From Pontixanthobacter luteolus (lineage in GTDB: Bacteria; Pseudomonadota; Alphaproteobacteria; Sphingomonadales; Sphingomonadaceae), in the NCBI RefSeq assembly GCF_009828095.1, contig NZ_WTYP01000001.1:1426001-1490000 (forward strand): 64,000 nt of DNA, in the 5' to 3' direction. Below the pieces are notes generated by a model, which was given only the letters and a program-made list of their open reading frames with translations, made no database searches and was not told where the DNA came from. Made by a program: the position numbers and the translations under genes. Position 1 is the first letter of the stretch. Each line of letters begins with the position of its first letter. Below, piece by piece: positions 1 through 9,347 of the stretch.

Positions 1-1274
1 TGGAACGGATGAAGCAGGCCCGGGCAATGGGCGTGGTTCCGCCTGATTTCCTACTTGCGAAGGCAGTCAGCCAGATGAAGGCGACGCTGGGTGACCTGAT
101 GCAGGGCGGCGGATCTTTGGTCGATCCATTGCGCACAGCCGGTGCCACCCTGCCCGGCGCCCGCAAATGGGCGACCGAAGGAGAGAAGATCACTCTCGAG
201 AAGGTTGCCCCGGCACTGGAAGCGCAGCTTGCCGAACTGTTCAAGGAACAGACTGTAGCCACGGGCGATCCCGGAATGCGCGAGCGGCCTTTTGGTGAGG
301 AATGGTATTCCTGGGCGCTGCGTTCCAGCACCACGACCAGCAAGACGCCGGATGAAATTCACCGGCAGGGCCTCGCCGAACTGGAGGAACTGCACGGCAA
401 GATGGACCCGATCCTGCGCGAAATCGGCTATACCACCGGCAGTGTCGGTGAACGCATGCAGGCACTGAGCCAAGACCCGCGCTACAAATTTGCCGAAGGT
501 GATCCCGGCCGCGCGGAAATCATGGAATTCATCAATGAACGGGTCGACTGGATCAAGGCGCAAATGCCGCGCGCGTTCAACACTCTGGTCGATCCCAATA
601 TGGAAATCCGCCGCCTGCCACCCGCCGAAGAACCCGGCGCACCCGGCGCATATGGCGGAGCAGGCAGCAAGGACGGATCAATCCCGGGCCGCATGTGGAT
701 CAATCTGCACACCACCGACTTGCACCGGAAGTACGATCTTGCCGATCTGACATATCATGAGACTATACCCGGCCACGTCTGGGAGGGTGAGTATTCCAAT
801 CGTCTGCCACTGATCCGGTCGATCCTGGCGTTCAATCCGTTCAGCGAAGGCTGGGGGCTTTATGCCGAGCAGCTGGCCGACGAGCTTGGCGCGTATGACG
901 ATTTCAAGGTTGGCCGCCTCGGTTACCTGCAATCACTCGCCTTCCGTGCCTGCCGGATGGTGGTCGACACGGGCCTGCATTCGAAAGGCTGGAGCCGCGA
1001 GCGCGCGGTCAACTTCTTCGTCGAACGCAACGGATCGAAAAAGCAGGAAGTCGCCAGCGAAGTCGACCGTTATTGCAGCTGGCCAGGTCAGGCCACGGGC
1101 TACAAGCTGGGCCACAGCGAAATCGTCAGCCAGCGCAGCCGCGCACAGACCGAGCTGGGCGGCAAATATGATTTCAAGGCTTTCAACGATGCTGTCATTC
1201 TTGGCGGCAACGTTCCGATGGATGTGCTGGCCAAGAACGTCGACCGTTATATCGGATCCGCAACCGGCGCCTGA
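1..1274 (+). CDS. DUF885 family metallopeptidase-like protein, 5' truncated by window edge
   Basis: The reading frame is open through base 1, so the gene starts outside the window. The ATG at 9 is internal, because DUF885 proteins usually run to about 550-600 residues and only about 423 are present. Counting from that Met, an H-E-T-I-P-G-H motif lies at residues 250-256, the HExxxGH-type metal site typical of DUF885. An EGWGLYAE motif follows near 278, as expected for the family. The family is distantly related to zinc carboxypeptidases, but substrates are mostly unknown. The N-terminus, including any signal peptide, is not visible. A hairpin follows the stop codon. Confidence 0.9.
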   Translation, partial: ERMKQARAMGVVPPDFLLAKAVSQMKATLGDLMQGGGSLVDPLRTAGATLPGARKWATEGEKITLEKVAPALEAQLAELFKEQTVATGDPGMRERPFGEEWYSWALRSSTTTSKTPDEIHRQGLAELEELHGKMDPILREIGYTTGSVGERMQALSQDPRYKFAEGDPGRAEIMEFINERVDWIKAQMPRAFNTLVDPNMEIRRLPPAEEPGAPGAYGGAGSKDGSIPGRMWINLHTTDLHRKYDLADLTYHETIPGHVWEGEYSNRLPLIRSILAFNPFSEGWGLYAEQLADELGAYDDFKVGRLGYLQSLAFRACRMVVDTGLHSKGWSRERAVNFFVERNGSKKQEVASEVDRYCSWPGQATGYKLGHSEIVSQRSRAQTELGGKYDFKAFNDAVILGGNVPMDVLAKNVDRYIGSATGA

Positions 1275-1293
1275 GGGAACAATGCCGCAGCTG

Positions 1294-1318
1294 GTTCGCT
1301 CCCTTAACAAGAGCGAAC
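1294..1318 (+). terminator. Hairpin after the DUF885 gene, possible terminator
   Basis: A perfect 8-bp inverted repeat (GTTCGCTC and GAGCGAAC) with a 9-nt loop starts about 20 nt after the stop codon. No T-tract follows, so intrinsic termination is uncertain. Confidence 0.4.
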
Positions 1319-1349
1319 GCAGCTGCGTGCGCGTTTCCAAGGGGCCAGA

Positions 1350-1880
1350 ATGTTTTTTCCATCCGATCCTGTCATCGATGCCATCGTCCGGGGGCTTTTG
1401 CTTTCGATCATTGCGATGGTCTGGGTAGTGCTGCTGATCCGCACAAACGGGCTTCGCTCACTTTCGAAAATGACCAATTTCGACTTCGTCATGACAGTCG
1501 CGCTGGGCTCGCTGGTCGCCGGTGCCTCTCAAGCGAGCGATTGGCCGACGCTGGCTCAGGTCGGCGCAGCAATGCTGGCCCTGTTTGTGTTCCAGAACAT
1601 TTCGTCCCGGCTGCGCAAAAGCTCGGACAAGGTAGAAAGTGCGATGCAGAATGATCCCGTCCTGCTGATGAAGGACGGGAAAATTTGCCACGAGGCGCTG
1701 AAGGCAGAACGGGTCGCACAATCGGATCTCATCGCGAAGCTGCGCGAAGCAAACGCCCTTGAATTCTCCAAGATCAGGGCGGTCGTGTTAGAGACAACAG
1801 GTGACGTTTCGGTTCTGCATGGCGACACTGAAGTCGATACGCGACTGACAGAGAATGTGAGAGACTTAAGCCAGAAATAA
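1350..1880 (+). CDS. DUF421 (YetF-like) membrane protein
   Basis: A 176-residue protein with hydrophobic segments near residues 11-31, 45-61 and 67-83, then a soluble C-terminal domain. The R-x2-G-x-R sequence followed by a TNFDF segment after the first membrane helix is the DUF421/YetF signature. The C-terminal part carries the expected strands around PVLLMKDGKI. In Bacillus, YetF-type proteins affect spore-associated or membrane properties, but no biochemical role can be assigned here. It stands alone between the DUF885 gene and a secreted TPR protein. The ATG at 1350 is preceded by a purine-rich AAGGGG. Confidence 0.85.
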   Translation: MFFPSDPVIDAIVRGLLLSIIAMVWVVLLIRTNGLRSLSKMTNFDFVMTVALGSLVAGASQASDWPTLAQVGAAMLALFVFQNISSRLRKSSDKVESAMQNDPVLLMKDGKICHEALKAERVAQSDLIAKLREANALEFSKIRAVVLETTGDVSVLHGDTEVDTRLTENVRDLSQK

Positions 1881-1961
1881 AACCGGCCCAAACAACACTC
1901 TGTAACTTCGTAGTTCTTCCGCTATCATCGGTGCGAACGAACAGACTACGGGTTGGGATTT

Positions 1962-3572
1962 ATGATTTATCGCTTGCTGGCACTCGTCGCCGCATCTTTC
2001 CTCGTTTTGCCGAATAGTGCCCAAGCAAAGTGGCGGGTCGCGGAAAGCGATTATTTCGTCGTCTATGCAGATGATAGCGAGAAAGATATTCGCGAGTTTG
2101 CGCAGATGCTGGAAAGCTATCATGCCGCGATGGAGTATGTGAGCGGCCGCACCGTGCCCAAACCCAGCCCGTCCAACAGAGTTACGATCTTTGCGGTCGG
2201 CAGCCGTCGCAGCTTGCAGAAACTTTATGGTGAGAACAGCCGATACATCGGCGGCTTTTATGTTCCCCGTGCTGGCGGATCGCGCGCATTCGTCCCCGAC
2301 ATCCGGATGAGCAACCGCGAACCGACCGCTTCCATGCGAACGCTGCTCCACGAATACGCGCATCACTTCATGATCTCGGGCTCGCGGTTCGCAATGCCGC
2401 GCTGGATCAACGAGGGCGCAGCCGAATTCTTCGCTTCGGCAAAGTTCCCCGCTAACGGAAACGTGGTGGTGGGCCGCCCCGCCAACCACCGTGCAAACGA
2501 GCTGTTTTATGCCGACAAGGTTTCGGTCCGCGAATTGTTCGACCGCGAACTTTACGCTGAAAATCGCGGGAAGCGGTATGACGCATTCTATGGCCGCAGC
2601 TGGCTGCTGTATCATTACCTGACCTTCAATCAGGAACGTCAGGGACAAATGAGGGCGTATCTGGCCGCGCTGGTCGGTGGCCAGGATGCGCTTGACGCTG
2701 CACAATCAGCCTTTGGCGATCTGGACCAGCTTGAAGATGAGCTGGACAAATATCAGCGCGCCAAGCGGATGTATAACTTCACGATCAGTCCCGACAAACT
2801 GGAGACAGGGGCGATTACAGTCCGCGAAGTAAGCGAAGGGCATGACAAGGTTTTGCCGCTGCAAATCGTCTCCCAGCGCGGCGTCAACCGCGAAGAGGCG
2901 ATAGAGTTGCTCGAAGAGGTCCGCGAGATTGCGGAAGAATACCCGGCTGACGCGGCGGTTCAGGCAGTCTTGGCCGAAGCCGAGCATGACGCCGGCAACT
3001 ACGCAGAAGCCATCGCCGCAGCTGACAGGGCCATCGCGGCGAACTCTGGCACCAAAAACGCTTATATCCAGAAAGGTTATTCGCTGTTCAGGCTGGCAGC
3101 TGACGCTGAAGATCGCGGCAAGGCCTATGGCGAAGCGATGGTGCCATTCTCAAAACTCAACAAACTGGAAAACGATCACCCTCTGCCGCTGATCCATTAC
3201 TACCGCAGCTACGCAGAGCGCGGGCTGGAACCACCGGAACAGGCCAAGCACGCCCTTGAGCGGGCAGCACAGCTGGCACCTTTCGATCAGGGGCTGTGGA
3301 TGAGGGTCGGCAGGATGCAGGCACAAGAAGGCAAGATCGGCTTGGCATCGCACAGCGTTCGTCCGCTGATGGCCAACCCGCATGGCGGACGGCTGGCAGC
3401 TGAAGCACGTCGGTTCGTCGCGGCTCTGGAAAAGGCACCCGAGGGCGAGCCTTTCGACGTCTCTATGCTGTCATCCATGCCGGTGGTCGAAATCGTGCCG
3501 ACTGATGGTGATGACGAGGGCGCCTCCGAGCCGGACGGCGCAGACGAATCAGGAAACAGCGGCGGGGCCTGA
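1962..3572 (+). CDS. Secreted gluzincin-like (peptidase MA/DUF1570-like) protein with TPR repeats
   Basis: A 536-residue protein. I start at ATG 1962 rather than the in-frame TTG at 1953. The ATG gives a clean Sec signal peptide (hydrophobic residues 4-17, cleavage near AQA) and has GGGTTGGG just upstream. An H-E-Y-A-H motif lies near residues 130-134, with a downstream NEGAAEFF glutamate at about 151. That is the zinc-ligand arrangement of MA-clan peptidases. The C-terminal half is helical with TPR-like repeats (for example around 340-400) and ends in an acidic, glycine-rich tail. It is probably periplasmic. Proteolytic activity is inferred from the motif only. Confidence 0.85.
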   Translation: MIYRLLALVAASFLVLPNSAQAKWRVAESDYFVVYADDSEKDIREFAQMLESYHAAMEYVSGRTVPKPSPSNRVTIFAVGSRRSLQKLYGENSRYIGGFYVPRAGGSRAFVPDIRMSNREPTASMRTLLHEYAHHFMISGSRFAMPRWINEGAAEFFASAKFPANGNVVVGRPANHRANELFYADKVSVRELFDRELYAENRGKRYDAFYGRSWLLYHYLTFNQERQGQMRAYLAALVGGQDALDAAQSAFGDLDQLEDELDKYQRAKRMYNFTISPDKLETGAITVREVSEGHDKVLPLQIVSQRGVNREEAIELLEEVREIAEEYPADAAVQAVLAEAEHDAGNYAEAIAAADRAIAANSGTKNAYIQKGYSLFRLAADAEDRGKAYGEAMVPFSKLNKLENDHPLPLIHYYRSYAERGLEPPEQAKHALERAAQLAPFDQGLWMRVGRMQAQEGKIGLASHSVRPLMANPHGGRLAAEARRFVAALEKAPEGEPFDVSMLSSMPVVEIVPTDGDDEGASEPDGADESGNSGGA

Positions 3573-3587
3573 TAACGGCCCCGCCGC
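3559..3587. terminator. Bidirectional GC-rich terminator hairpin between convergent genes
   Basis: An 11-bp perfect inverted repeat (GCGGCGGGGCC and GGCCCCGCCGC) with a 7-nt loop spans the stop codon of the TPR gene and ends just before the convergent DUF937 gene. It lacks a T-tract. Confidence 0.55.
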
Positions 3588-3594
3588 CGCCTGG

Positions 3595-4098
3595 TTACCT
3601 GGTCATCATGCCGGTAACGATGGAGCCGAGAATGCCGCCCAGCGCTCCTCCGCCCTGTTGCTGCGCCCCGCCACCTGCGGCGTTCTTGGCCATATAACCA
3701 GCCGCCGCCATCGCCAGAATCGGCAACATTTTCTTCAGGATCGCTTCATCGATCCCGGTCAGTGCAGCAACTTCGCCAGCGACGCCGCGGCTCACATCCT
3801 TGCTGCCAAAGATTGTACCGAGGATATCGTTCCCCTGTTGGGTTGGCGTTGGTGACTGGCCGAGAACTGCGTCGAGCATGTTACCGCCCCCGCCGCCAAG
3901 AATGGCACCTGCCAGACCGCCAAGACCGCCTAGCGGATCGCTGGTGGCCGCACCGCCAGTCGCACTGCGGCCCATGCCTGCCACGATTGCGGGCAACAGC
4001 GCACCGGCGCCCACCTTTGCTGTCTGCGGGTCGATACCCAGTTCGCCGGCCATGCTTTCGATGACGCCGCTTTGCTGTAACATTTGTGCAAGGCTCAT
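3595..4098 (-). CDS. DUF937/YidB-type protein
   Basis: A 167-residue protein rich in glycine and alanine. The N-terminal helix pair (MSLAQMLQQSGVIESMAGELG) and the repeated ALLPAIVAGM-type segment match DUF937 proteins such as YidB. A central run of glycines links to a second helical unit ending in GGILGSIVTGMMTR. There is no signal peptide. Function is unknown in the family. It lies 30 nt downstream of a smaller related-looking gene on the same strand, with GAGGGCAG upstream as a ribosome binding site. Confidence 0.8.
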   Translation of the reverse strand: MSLAQMLQQSGVIESMAGELGIDPQTAKVGAGALLPAIVAGMGRSATGGAATSDPLGGLGGLAGAILGGGGGNMLDAVLGQSPTPTQQGNDILGTIFGSKDVSRGVAGEVAALTGIDEAILKKMLPILAMAAAGYMAKNAAGGGAQQQGGGALGGILGSIVTGMMTR

Positions 4099-4128
4099 AC
4101 TGCCCTCCTGATTGTAATAGGGTTCAGT

Positions 4129-4452
4129 TCATTTCTTGCCGAAAAGCTTGCCGGCAAACCCGGCAATCTCGTCCAGCGGATTACCGTCGCCATCCTGATC
4201 GATCATCGCAGCGAACTTGCTCAGCGATCCTTCGCCGCCAACATGCTGCACGATCTGGTTGAGCACGCCGGTGTCCAGCCCGGTCTTGGCAGATGCGAGT
4301 TCGACCGTGTCGCCTTGCATCTGATGGGTCTGGCCAAGTGCCGCGATCGCCTTTTCCGCCATCGCGGGATCGATGCCGATCTTGTCGGCAAGGTTCGCAA
4401 CATCATCCGGCGCGCCGCCGATGTTTTTAAGAATTTCGTCGAAAAGACCCAA
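4129..4452 (-). CDS. Small DUF937-like protein with an Asp-rich loop
   Basis: A 107-residue soluble protein. Its helical N-terminus (MGLFDEILKNIGG) and internal pattern resemble a shortened DUF937/YidB unit (inference). Near the C-terminus a D-x-D-x-D-G loop within DQDGDGNPLDEI resembles a calcium-binding loop. The hydrophobic and final Glu positions are off by one from a canonical EF-hand. It is followed immediately by the larger DUF937 protein on the same strand, so the two probably form an operon. Function unknown. Confidence 0.75.
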   Translation of the reverse strand: MGLFDEILKNIGGAPDDVANLADKIGIDPAMAEKAIAALGQTHQMQGDTVELASAKTGLDTGVLNQIVQHVGGEGSLSKFAAMIDQDGDGNPLDEIAGFAGKLFGKK

Positions 4453-4610
4453 TGTTATTCTCCTGCTATTTCAGTCAGGAGTATCATGTCCGAATACGGA
4501 CCAATGTAAAGGGGCTGAACGTTCGCCCGATCATTCGGCAGAAGCCTGCCCCTCAGACCCATTTATCCATAATATCAATATCTTGGACCGCGAAATGACC
4601 GGCGGCCACG

Positions 4611-4648
4611 AAAAAGGCCCCCTTCCCCCTCAAGGGAAAGAGGCCTTT
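4611..4648 (-). terminator. Rho-independent terminator of pckA
   Basis: On the minus strand a long stem pairs AAAGGCC with GGCCTTT and inner CTTTCCC with GGGGAAG around a TTGA loop. A run of Ts follows. It lies about 25 nt after the pckA stop codon. Confidence 0.85.
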
Positions 4649-4673
4649 CCTCTCCAACTGGAAATCAGTCTGG

Positions 4674-6269
4674 TCAGGCAGCCGTCGGCGCAGCCTTGCG
4701 CACGCCTTCGTCGACATGCTCTTCAAATTCCGAGAAATTGTCGACGAACAGCTGCACCAGCTTTTGAGCGGTGCGGTCGTATTCCTCACCGTCAGCCCAG
4801 GTCGAGCGGGGGTCGAGGATGCTGCTTTCGACGCCCGGAACAGCCACTGGCACTTCGAAACCGAAATTCGGGTCTTTGCGGAATTCAGCGTTGTTGAGCG
4901 ATCCGTCGAGTGCCGCATTGAGTAGGGCCCGCGTTGCCTTGATCGGCATGCGGTTGCCAACACCGTACTTGCCGCCGGTCCAGCCGGTGTTGACCAGCCA
5001 GCAGGCAACCCCGCCCTTGGCGATGCGCTCTTTCAAAAGATTGCCGTAAACACTTGGGTGGCGCGGCATGAAAGGTGCACCGAAACAGGTGCTGAAAGTG
5101 GCCTCTGGCTCGGTCACGCCGATTTCAGTGCCGGCAACCTTCGCGGTGTATCCCGACAGGAAGTGATACATTGCCTGATCGGGCGTTAGCCGCGAAATCG
5201 GAGGCAATACGCCGAAGGCATCTGCGGTAAGCATGATGACATTGCTCGGCACCGGGCCAAGATTGTCTTCCGATGTGTTGGGGATCGATTCGATCGGATA
5301 GGCACCGCGGGTATTCTCCGCGAGCGAGTTGTCGTCGAAGTCCAGTTCGCGGGTTTCGGGGTCCATCACGACGTTTTCAAGAACCGTCCCGAACTTGCGC
5401 GTGGTGGCGTAGATTTCCGGCTCGGCTTCTTCCGAGAGGCGGATCATCTTTGCGTAGCAACCGCCCTCGAAATTGAAGACCGCGGTGTCCGACCAGCCAT
5501 GTTCGTCGTCGCCGATCAGTGTACGGCTGGCATCAGCCGAAAGCGTGGTCTTACCGGTGCCCGACAGGCCGAAGAATACGGCGGTCTTTCCGTCAGAACC
5601 AATATTCGCCGAACAGTGCATCGGCATCACGCCCTTGGCCGGCAGCAGATAATTCAGGATGCCGAACACGCTCTTCTTCATCTCGCCAGCATATTTCGTG
5701 CCGCCGATCAGGATCAGCTTCTCTGCCAGATTGACCGCAATCACGGTTTCGCTGCGCGTCCCATGGCGTTCCGGATCAGCGCGGAAGCTGGGCAGATCGA
5801 TGATCGTATATTCAGGGGTGAAATCGGCGAGTTCATCCGCAGTCGGGCGAACCAGCAGAGTGCGAATGAACAGGTTGTGCCATGCCAGTTCGTTGATCAC
5901 GCGAACATTTACGCGGTATTCCGGCTGCGATCCGCCAAACAGGTCAGCCACGTAGAGCGTGTCCTTCTGTCCAACAGCGGCGAGGAAATCCTGTTTCAGA
6001 TTCGCGAAGTGTTCAGCGGTCATCGACTTGTTGACCTTGCCCCACCAGACCGTGTCTTCGGTCGTATCGTCGCGAACGATGAATTTGTCGTTCGCAGAAC
6101 GGCCGGTGTGCTGCCCGGTTTCAACAACCAGCGGCCCGTGCTTCGCCAGGCGGCCTTCGCCGTTGGCAAGTGCCTGTTCAACCAATTGTGCCGTACCCAG
6201 ATTGGGATGGATCGTGGCCGAAGTTTCGATGTTCTGGCTGGCAAGCGGGAATGAAAGCGGGGTTGTCAC
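4674..6269 (-). CDS. pckA: Phosphoenolpyruvate carboxykinase (ATP)
   Basis: A 531-residue cytosolic enzyme converting oxaloacetate and ATP to PEP, CO2 and ADP, the first committed step of gluconeogenesis. Visible motifs are the P-loop GLSGTGKTT with [10 protein letters not shown] just after it, the substrate-binding RTLLVRPT and [10 protein letters not shown] segments, and [13 protein letters not shown] choose the GTG at 6269 because AGGAG lies 6 nt upstream. The longer reading from 6374 adds 35 residues unlike the family. The gene is divergent from chvI-chvG, an arrangement also known in Agrobacterium and other alphaproteobacteria, and has its own terminator. Confidence 0.97.
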   Translation of the reverse strand: MTTPLSFPLASQNIETSATIHPNLGTAQLVEQALANGEGRLAKHGPLVVETGQHTGRSANDKFIVRDDTTEDTVWWGKVNKSMTAEHFANLKQDFLAAVGQKDTLYVADLFGGSQPEYRVNVRVINELAWHNLFIRTLLVRPTADELADFTPEYTIIDLPSFRADPERHGTRSETVIAVNLAEKLILIGGTKYAGEMKKSVFGILNYLLPAKGVMPMHCSANIGSDGKTAVFFGLSGTGKTTLSADASRTLIGDDEHGWSDTAVFNFEGGCYAKMIRLSEEAEPEIYATTRKFGTVLENVVMDPETRELDFDDNSLAENTRGAYPIESIPNTSEDNLGPVPSNVIMLTADAFGVLPPISRLTPDQAMYHFLSGYTAKVAGTEIGVTEPEATFSTCFGAPFMPRHPSVYGNLLKERIAKGGVACWLVNTGWTGGKYGVGNRMPIKATRALLNAALDGSLNNAEFRKDPNFGFEVPVAVPGVESSILDPRSTWADGEEYDRTAQKLVQLFVDNFSEFEEHVDEGVRKAAPTAA

Positions 6270-6334
6270 AAATGTCTCCTGACCCGGCCAACAAGCGCGG
6301 GATTTTAGGTCGCTACGGTGGTAACCGATTCGCC

Positions 6335-6348
6335 TGCATACGAATGCA
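6335..6348. promoter_or_regulatory. Inverted repeat in the pckA-chvI divergent promoter region
   Basis: TGCAT and ATGCA flank a 4-nt spacer, giving a short palindrome 66 nt upstream of pckA and 171 nt upstream of chvI. It could be an operator for either gene, but no matching regulator is identified. The rest of the 249-nt gap shows no other clear element. Confidence 0.3.
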
Positions 6349-6518
6349 CCGGCGTTCGCTAGCCGCATAATCATCCCGCGCCGCTACGTCAAACCGGCGG
6401 GCGCTCACGCGGCCTGAAATCAGGTTGGGCGCAGGATTTCGCCGCTCTCGCGTTGTCTAGCGCGGTAGAAATCGCTACTTCACCGGCAATCGAAATATTC
6501 AGTGTGCTTGGAGAGGGA

Positions 6519-7292
6519 ATGTCGCAACCGCAGCAGCGGTCCGTGATCGGACATGGCGAGGAACCTGCCGACGGGCAGCAAGTGATCGCGCTTGTCGATG
6601 ATGACCGCAATATCCTGACGACAGTTTCGATTGCGCTGCAGGCGGAAGGGTATGCAACGCGCCTGTATTCCGACGGCCAAGCAGCCCTGAAAGCCTTGCT
6701 GGAAAATCCGCCAGACCTCGCCGTTTTCGACATCAAGATGCCGCGCATGGACGGGATGGAACTGCTTCGCCGATTGCGCCAGAATTCCGCCCTTCCCGTC
6801 ATTTTCCTGACCAGCAAGGATGATGAACAGGACGAGGAGGCCGGGCTTGCTCAGGGCGCGGATGATTACATCGCCAAACCTTTCAGCCTGCGCCTGCTGC
6901 TCGCCCGCATCCGCGCAATCCTGCGCCGCAGCGATGCGCGGGCTGCGATCATTACCGGGCCAGAGGGTGATGAAGGCAGCAATCCCGCTGGGACGATTGA
7001 ACGCGGCCGGTTGTCGATGGACCCTGCCCGCCATCATGTGACCTGGAATGACAAACCCGTATCACTCACGGTAACCGAATTCCTCATCCTGGAAGCCCTT
7101 GCTGCGCGTCCCGGGGTGATCAAGTCACGCAACCAGTTGATGGACGCGGCCTATCCCGACGATATCTTCGTGGATGACCGTACGGTGGATAGCCACATCA
7201 AGCGGATGCGGCGCAAATTCCGCAGCGTGGATTCCGATTTCAATGCGATAGATACGCTTTACGGCGCGGGATACAGCTTCACCGATGGCTGA
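6519..7292 (+). CDS. chvI: Response regulator ChvI
   Basis: A 257-residue OmpR-class regulator. The N-terminal receiver has LVDDD, the phospho-acceptor D71 in [10 protein letters not shown], and the conserved K120 in IAKPF. The C-terminal winged helix shows the TEFLILEAL and [15 protein letters not shown] segments. The start at 6519 has GAGAGGGA directly upstream; the TTG at 6453 would add 22 unlikely residues. It overlaps chvG by 8 nt, so the pair is translationally coupled. In rhizobia ChvI/ChvG (ExoS) responds to acid or envelope stress. The same role is inferred here. Confidence 0.93.
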   Translation: MSQPQQRSVIGHGEEPADGQQVIALVDDDRNILTTVSIALQAEGYATRLYSDGQAALKALLENPPDLAVFDIKMPRMDGMELLRRLRQNSALPVIFLTSKDDEQDEEAGLAQGADDYIAKPFSLRLLLARIRAILRRSDARAAIITGPEGDEGSNPAGTIERGRLSMDPARHHVTWNDKPVSLTVTEFLILEALAARPGVIKSRNQLMDAAYPDDIFVDDRTVDSHIKRMRRKFRSVDSDFNAIDTLYGAGYSFTDG

Positions 7293-8865
7293 CAGCACGA
7301 TTGGAGAAAAGCTGGAAGCTGGCTTGGACAAGCTCAGCTGGTCCAGCTGGATCTCGCTCACTTCCCGTATTCTTGCAGTGAACATACTGCCGCTTGCCTT
7401 GCTTGGCGGCGGTATTTTCTACCTCGACGGTTACCGCAAACAGCTGCTCGACGAACGCTACAAACTTGCCCGGATCGAGGCGCAGATTACCGCAGAGGCG
7501 CTGGCGGGGGCGACCCGCGAACGACAGGAAGCGCTGCTCATCCAAATCGGCAAGGAACAGCGGATGCGCCTGCGCATGTTCGATGCGGAAGGAAATTTGT
7601 GGGCCGACAGTTTTGCGCTGGACGAACCTGCCTTTGCATTCGACGATGTGGGGCAGGATACGTGGCGGGAAGATTTCGCCCAGATGCTGGACCGCGCGGT
7701 GGACACGATCGTCGGCGCCGAACCGATCCCGGATTACATCGAGCCGGCAGAGGCGCAGGCCGATTCCTGGCCCGAACTTGCAAGAGCGCGCGAACAAGGT
7801 CTGTCGCAGATCCAGCTGCGTGATGCGCCTGACGGGACCCCTGTAATCAATGCGGCGGCGCCTGTGGGACTGAAGGGGTCGACCCTGCTTACCACCCGCA
7901 ATGCCGTGGACATCACCGAAACCGTTCGCAGCGCCCGCACAACGCTGGTCGGCGCGGTGTTCCTTGCGCTGTTTATCTCCATCGCGCTGTCGCTTTATCT
8001 GGCGCGGACCATTGTCCTGCCGCTTCGTTCACTGGCCAAGGCCGCAATCCGGGTGCGGCTCGGGCGGGAACGCGAAGTCGAAGTACCTCGCCTGCCTGAA
8101 AGAGCAGATGAAATCGGCCTGCTCGCACGCGCTGTCTCGGATATGACCGACGCCCTGCGGCTGCGCATCGATGCCGTCGAACATTTCGCTGCCGATGTCG
8201 CCCACGAGATCAAGAACCCGTTGGCCAGTCTGCGCAGCGCAATCGAGTCGCTCGCTCGGGTCGATGATCCGGAACTCCGCAAACAATTGACCGACATTGC
8301 ATCGCATGACGTTCGCCGGATCGACCGGCTGGTAACGGAAATCTCCGATGCGAGCCGGATCGATGCCGAAATGTCGCGCGCGAAGTTCGAACCGATCGAT
8401 CTGGCCGCTCTTGCCGAAGCGATTATCGAGCGGCGAGAATACCGCGATGAAAACCGCAACCTTTCAGTTGAAGTAGCAAAACCACTTGGCGCCGCGAACG
8501 TGATGGGCGTACCCGTGAGGCTAGAGCGTGTGATCGAAAACCTGCTCGACAATGCGGTCTCATTTTCCCCGCAGAACGGTCGCATCGACATGCAAATCAA
8601 TATCGAAGACCAGACCGTGCGCCTGACGGTGTGCGACCAAGGTCCGGGCATTCCGGAGGATGCGCGCGAGAAAGTCTTCCAGCGCTTCCATTCGCTGCGG
8701 CCCGATGCCGAAGCCTTCGGTAATCATAGCGGCCTGGGCCTCGCCATCGCCAGAACGATTGCAGAGGCGCATGGAGGGTCGCTGTTCGCACAAAGCCGCG
8801 CCGATGGCACAAACGGTGCGTGCCTCATCCTGTCACTGCCGCACGTTGTCGAAAACGCGTTATGA
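7285..8865 (+). CDS. chvG: Sensor histidine kinase ChvG
   Basis: A 526-residue membrane kinase. Membrane helices lie near residues 30-48 and 210-232, with a periplasmic sensor domain between them. A HAMP linker follows, then a HisKA domain with H307 in [10 protein letters not shown]. The HATPase has N-box [11 protein letters not shown]1 DQGPGIPED and G2 HSGLGLAI. All catalytic elements are intact. It is coupled to chvI upstream (8-nt overlap) and to hprK downstream (ATGA), so the sensor and the PTS-related kinase are made together. Confidence 0.94.
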   Translation: MADSTIGEKLEAGLDKLSWSSWISLTSRILAVNILPLALLGGGIFYLDGYRKQLLDERYKLARIEAQITAEALAGATRERQEALLIQIGKEQRMRLRMFDAEGNLWADSFALDEPAFAFDDVGQDTWREDFAQMLDRAVDTIVGAEPIPDYIEPAEAQADSWPELARAREQGLSQIQLRDAPDGTPVINAAAPVGLKGSTLLTTRNAVDITETVRSARTTLVGAVFLALFISIALSLYLARTIVLPLRSLAKAAIRVRLGREREVEVPRLPERADEIGLLARAVSDMTDALRLRIDAVEHFAADVAHEIKNPLASLRSAIESLARVDDPELRKQLTDIASHDVRRIDRLVTEISDASRIDAEMSRAKFEPIDLAALAEAIIERREYRDENRNLSVEVAKPLGAANVMGVPVRLERVIENLLDNAVSFSPQNGRIDMQINIEDQTVRLTVCDQGPGIPEDAREKVFQRFHSLRPDAEAFGNHSGLGLAIARTIAEAHGGSLFAQSRADGTNGACLILSLPHVVENAL

Positions 8866-9284
8866 CCGGCACGACGCTGCGCCAGGCGACAGCGGTGTCG
8901 ATCGAAGGCCGCGGAATGTTGATCGAAGGTTCGCCGGGCGCGGGAAAGACTTCTCTTGCCCTGACGCTGATTGATCGCGGTGCGATGCTGATCGGGGATG
9001 ATGGCGTGACGCTCGATGTGCAGAACGGCCGTCTGCATGCTTCCCCTCCGCCAAACACCGAAGGCCTGATTGAAATACGGAATGTCGGGATCGCGGCGCT
9101 GCCCGTCACAGATGCGCCGGTTTGCCTTGTCCTTGCGCTGACCGTTGATGCGCCGCGCTATGTCGAGCAGGCTGAAATTATAGATATTGAAGGTCACGCA
9201 ATACCGCGGCTGCAATTCGACCCACGCCTGTCGCCTGCGGCGACACGGGTGCATTGGGCAATGCGGATCCATGGATTGCCATGA
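8862..9284 (+). CDS. hprK: HPr kinase/phosphorylase, short alphaproteobacterial form
   Basis: A 140-residue protein containing only the catalytic half of the Gram-positive HprK (about 310 residues). The P-loop GSPGAGKT is at residues 23-30 and the catalytic GDDGVTL follows at about 40. It is expected to phosphorylate a serine on HPr, which is encoded four genes downstream. The ATG at 8862 overlaps the chvG stop as ATGA, and earlier in-frame starts would extend into chvG. The C-terminus is short, as in other alphaproteobacteria. Confidence 0.92.
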   Translation: MTGTTLRQATAVSIEGRGMLIEGSPGAGKTSLALTLIDRGAMLIGDDGVTLDVQNGRLHASPPPNTEGLIEIRNVGIAALPVTDAPVCLVLALTVDAPRYVEQAEIIDIEGHAIPRLQFDPRLSPAATRVHWAMRIHGLP

Positions 9285-9347
9285 TCGCTGCCTTTCCTGT
9301 GAAAGACCTTTGCAGGCGGCAGTTTTAGGCCCAGACCACGAAGCCCG

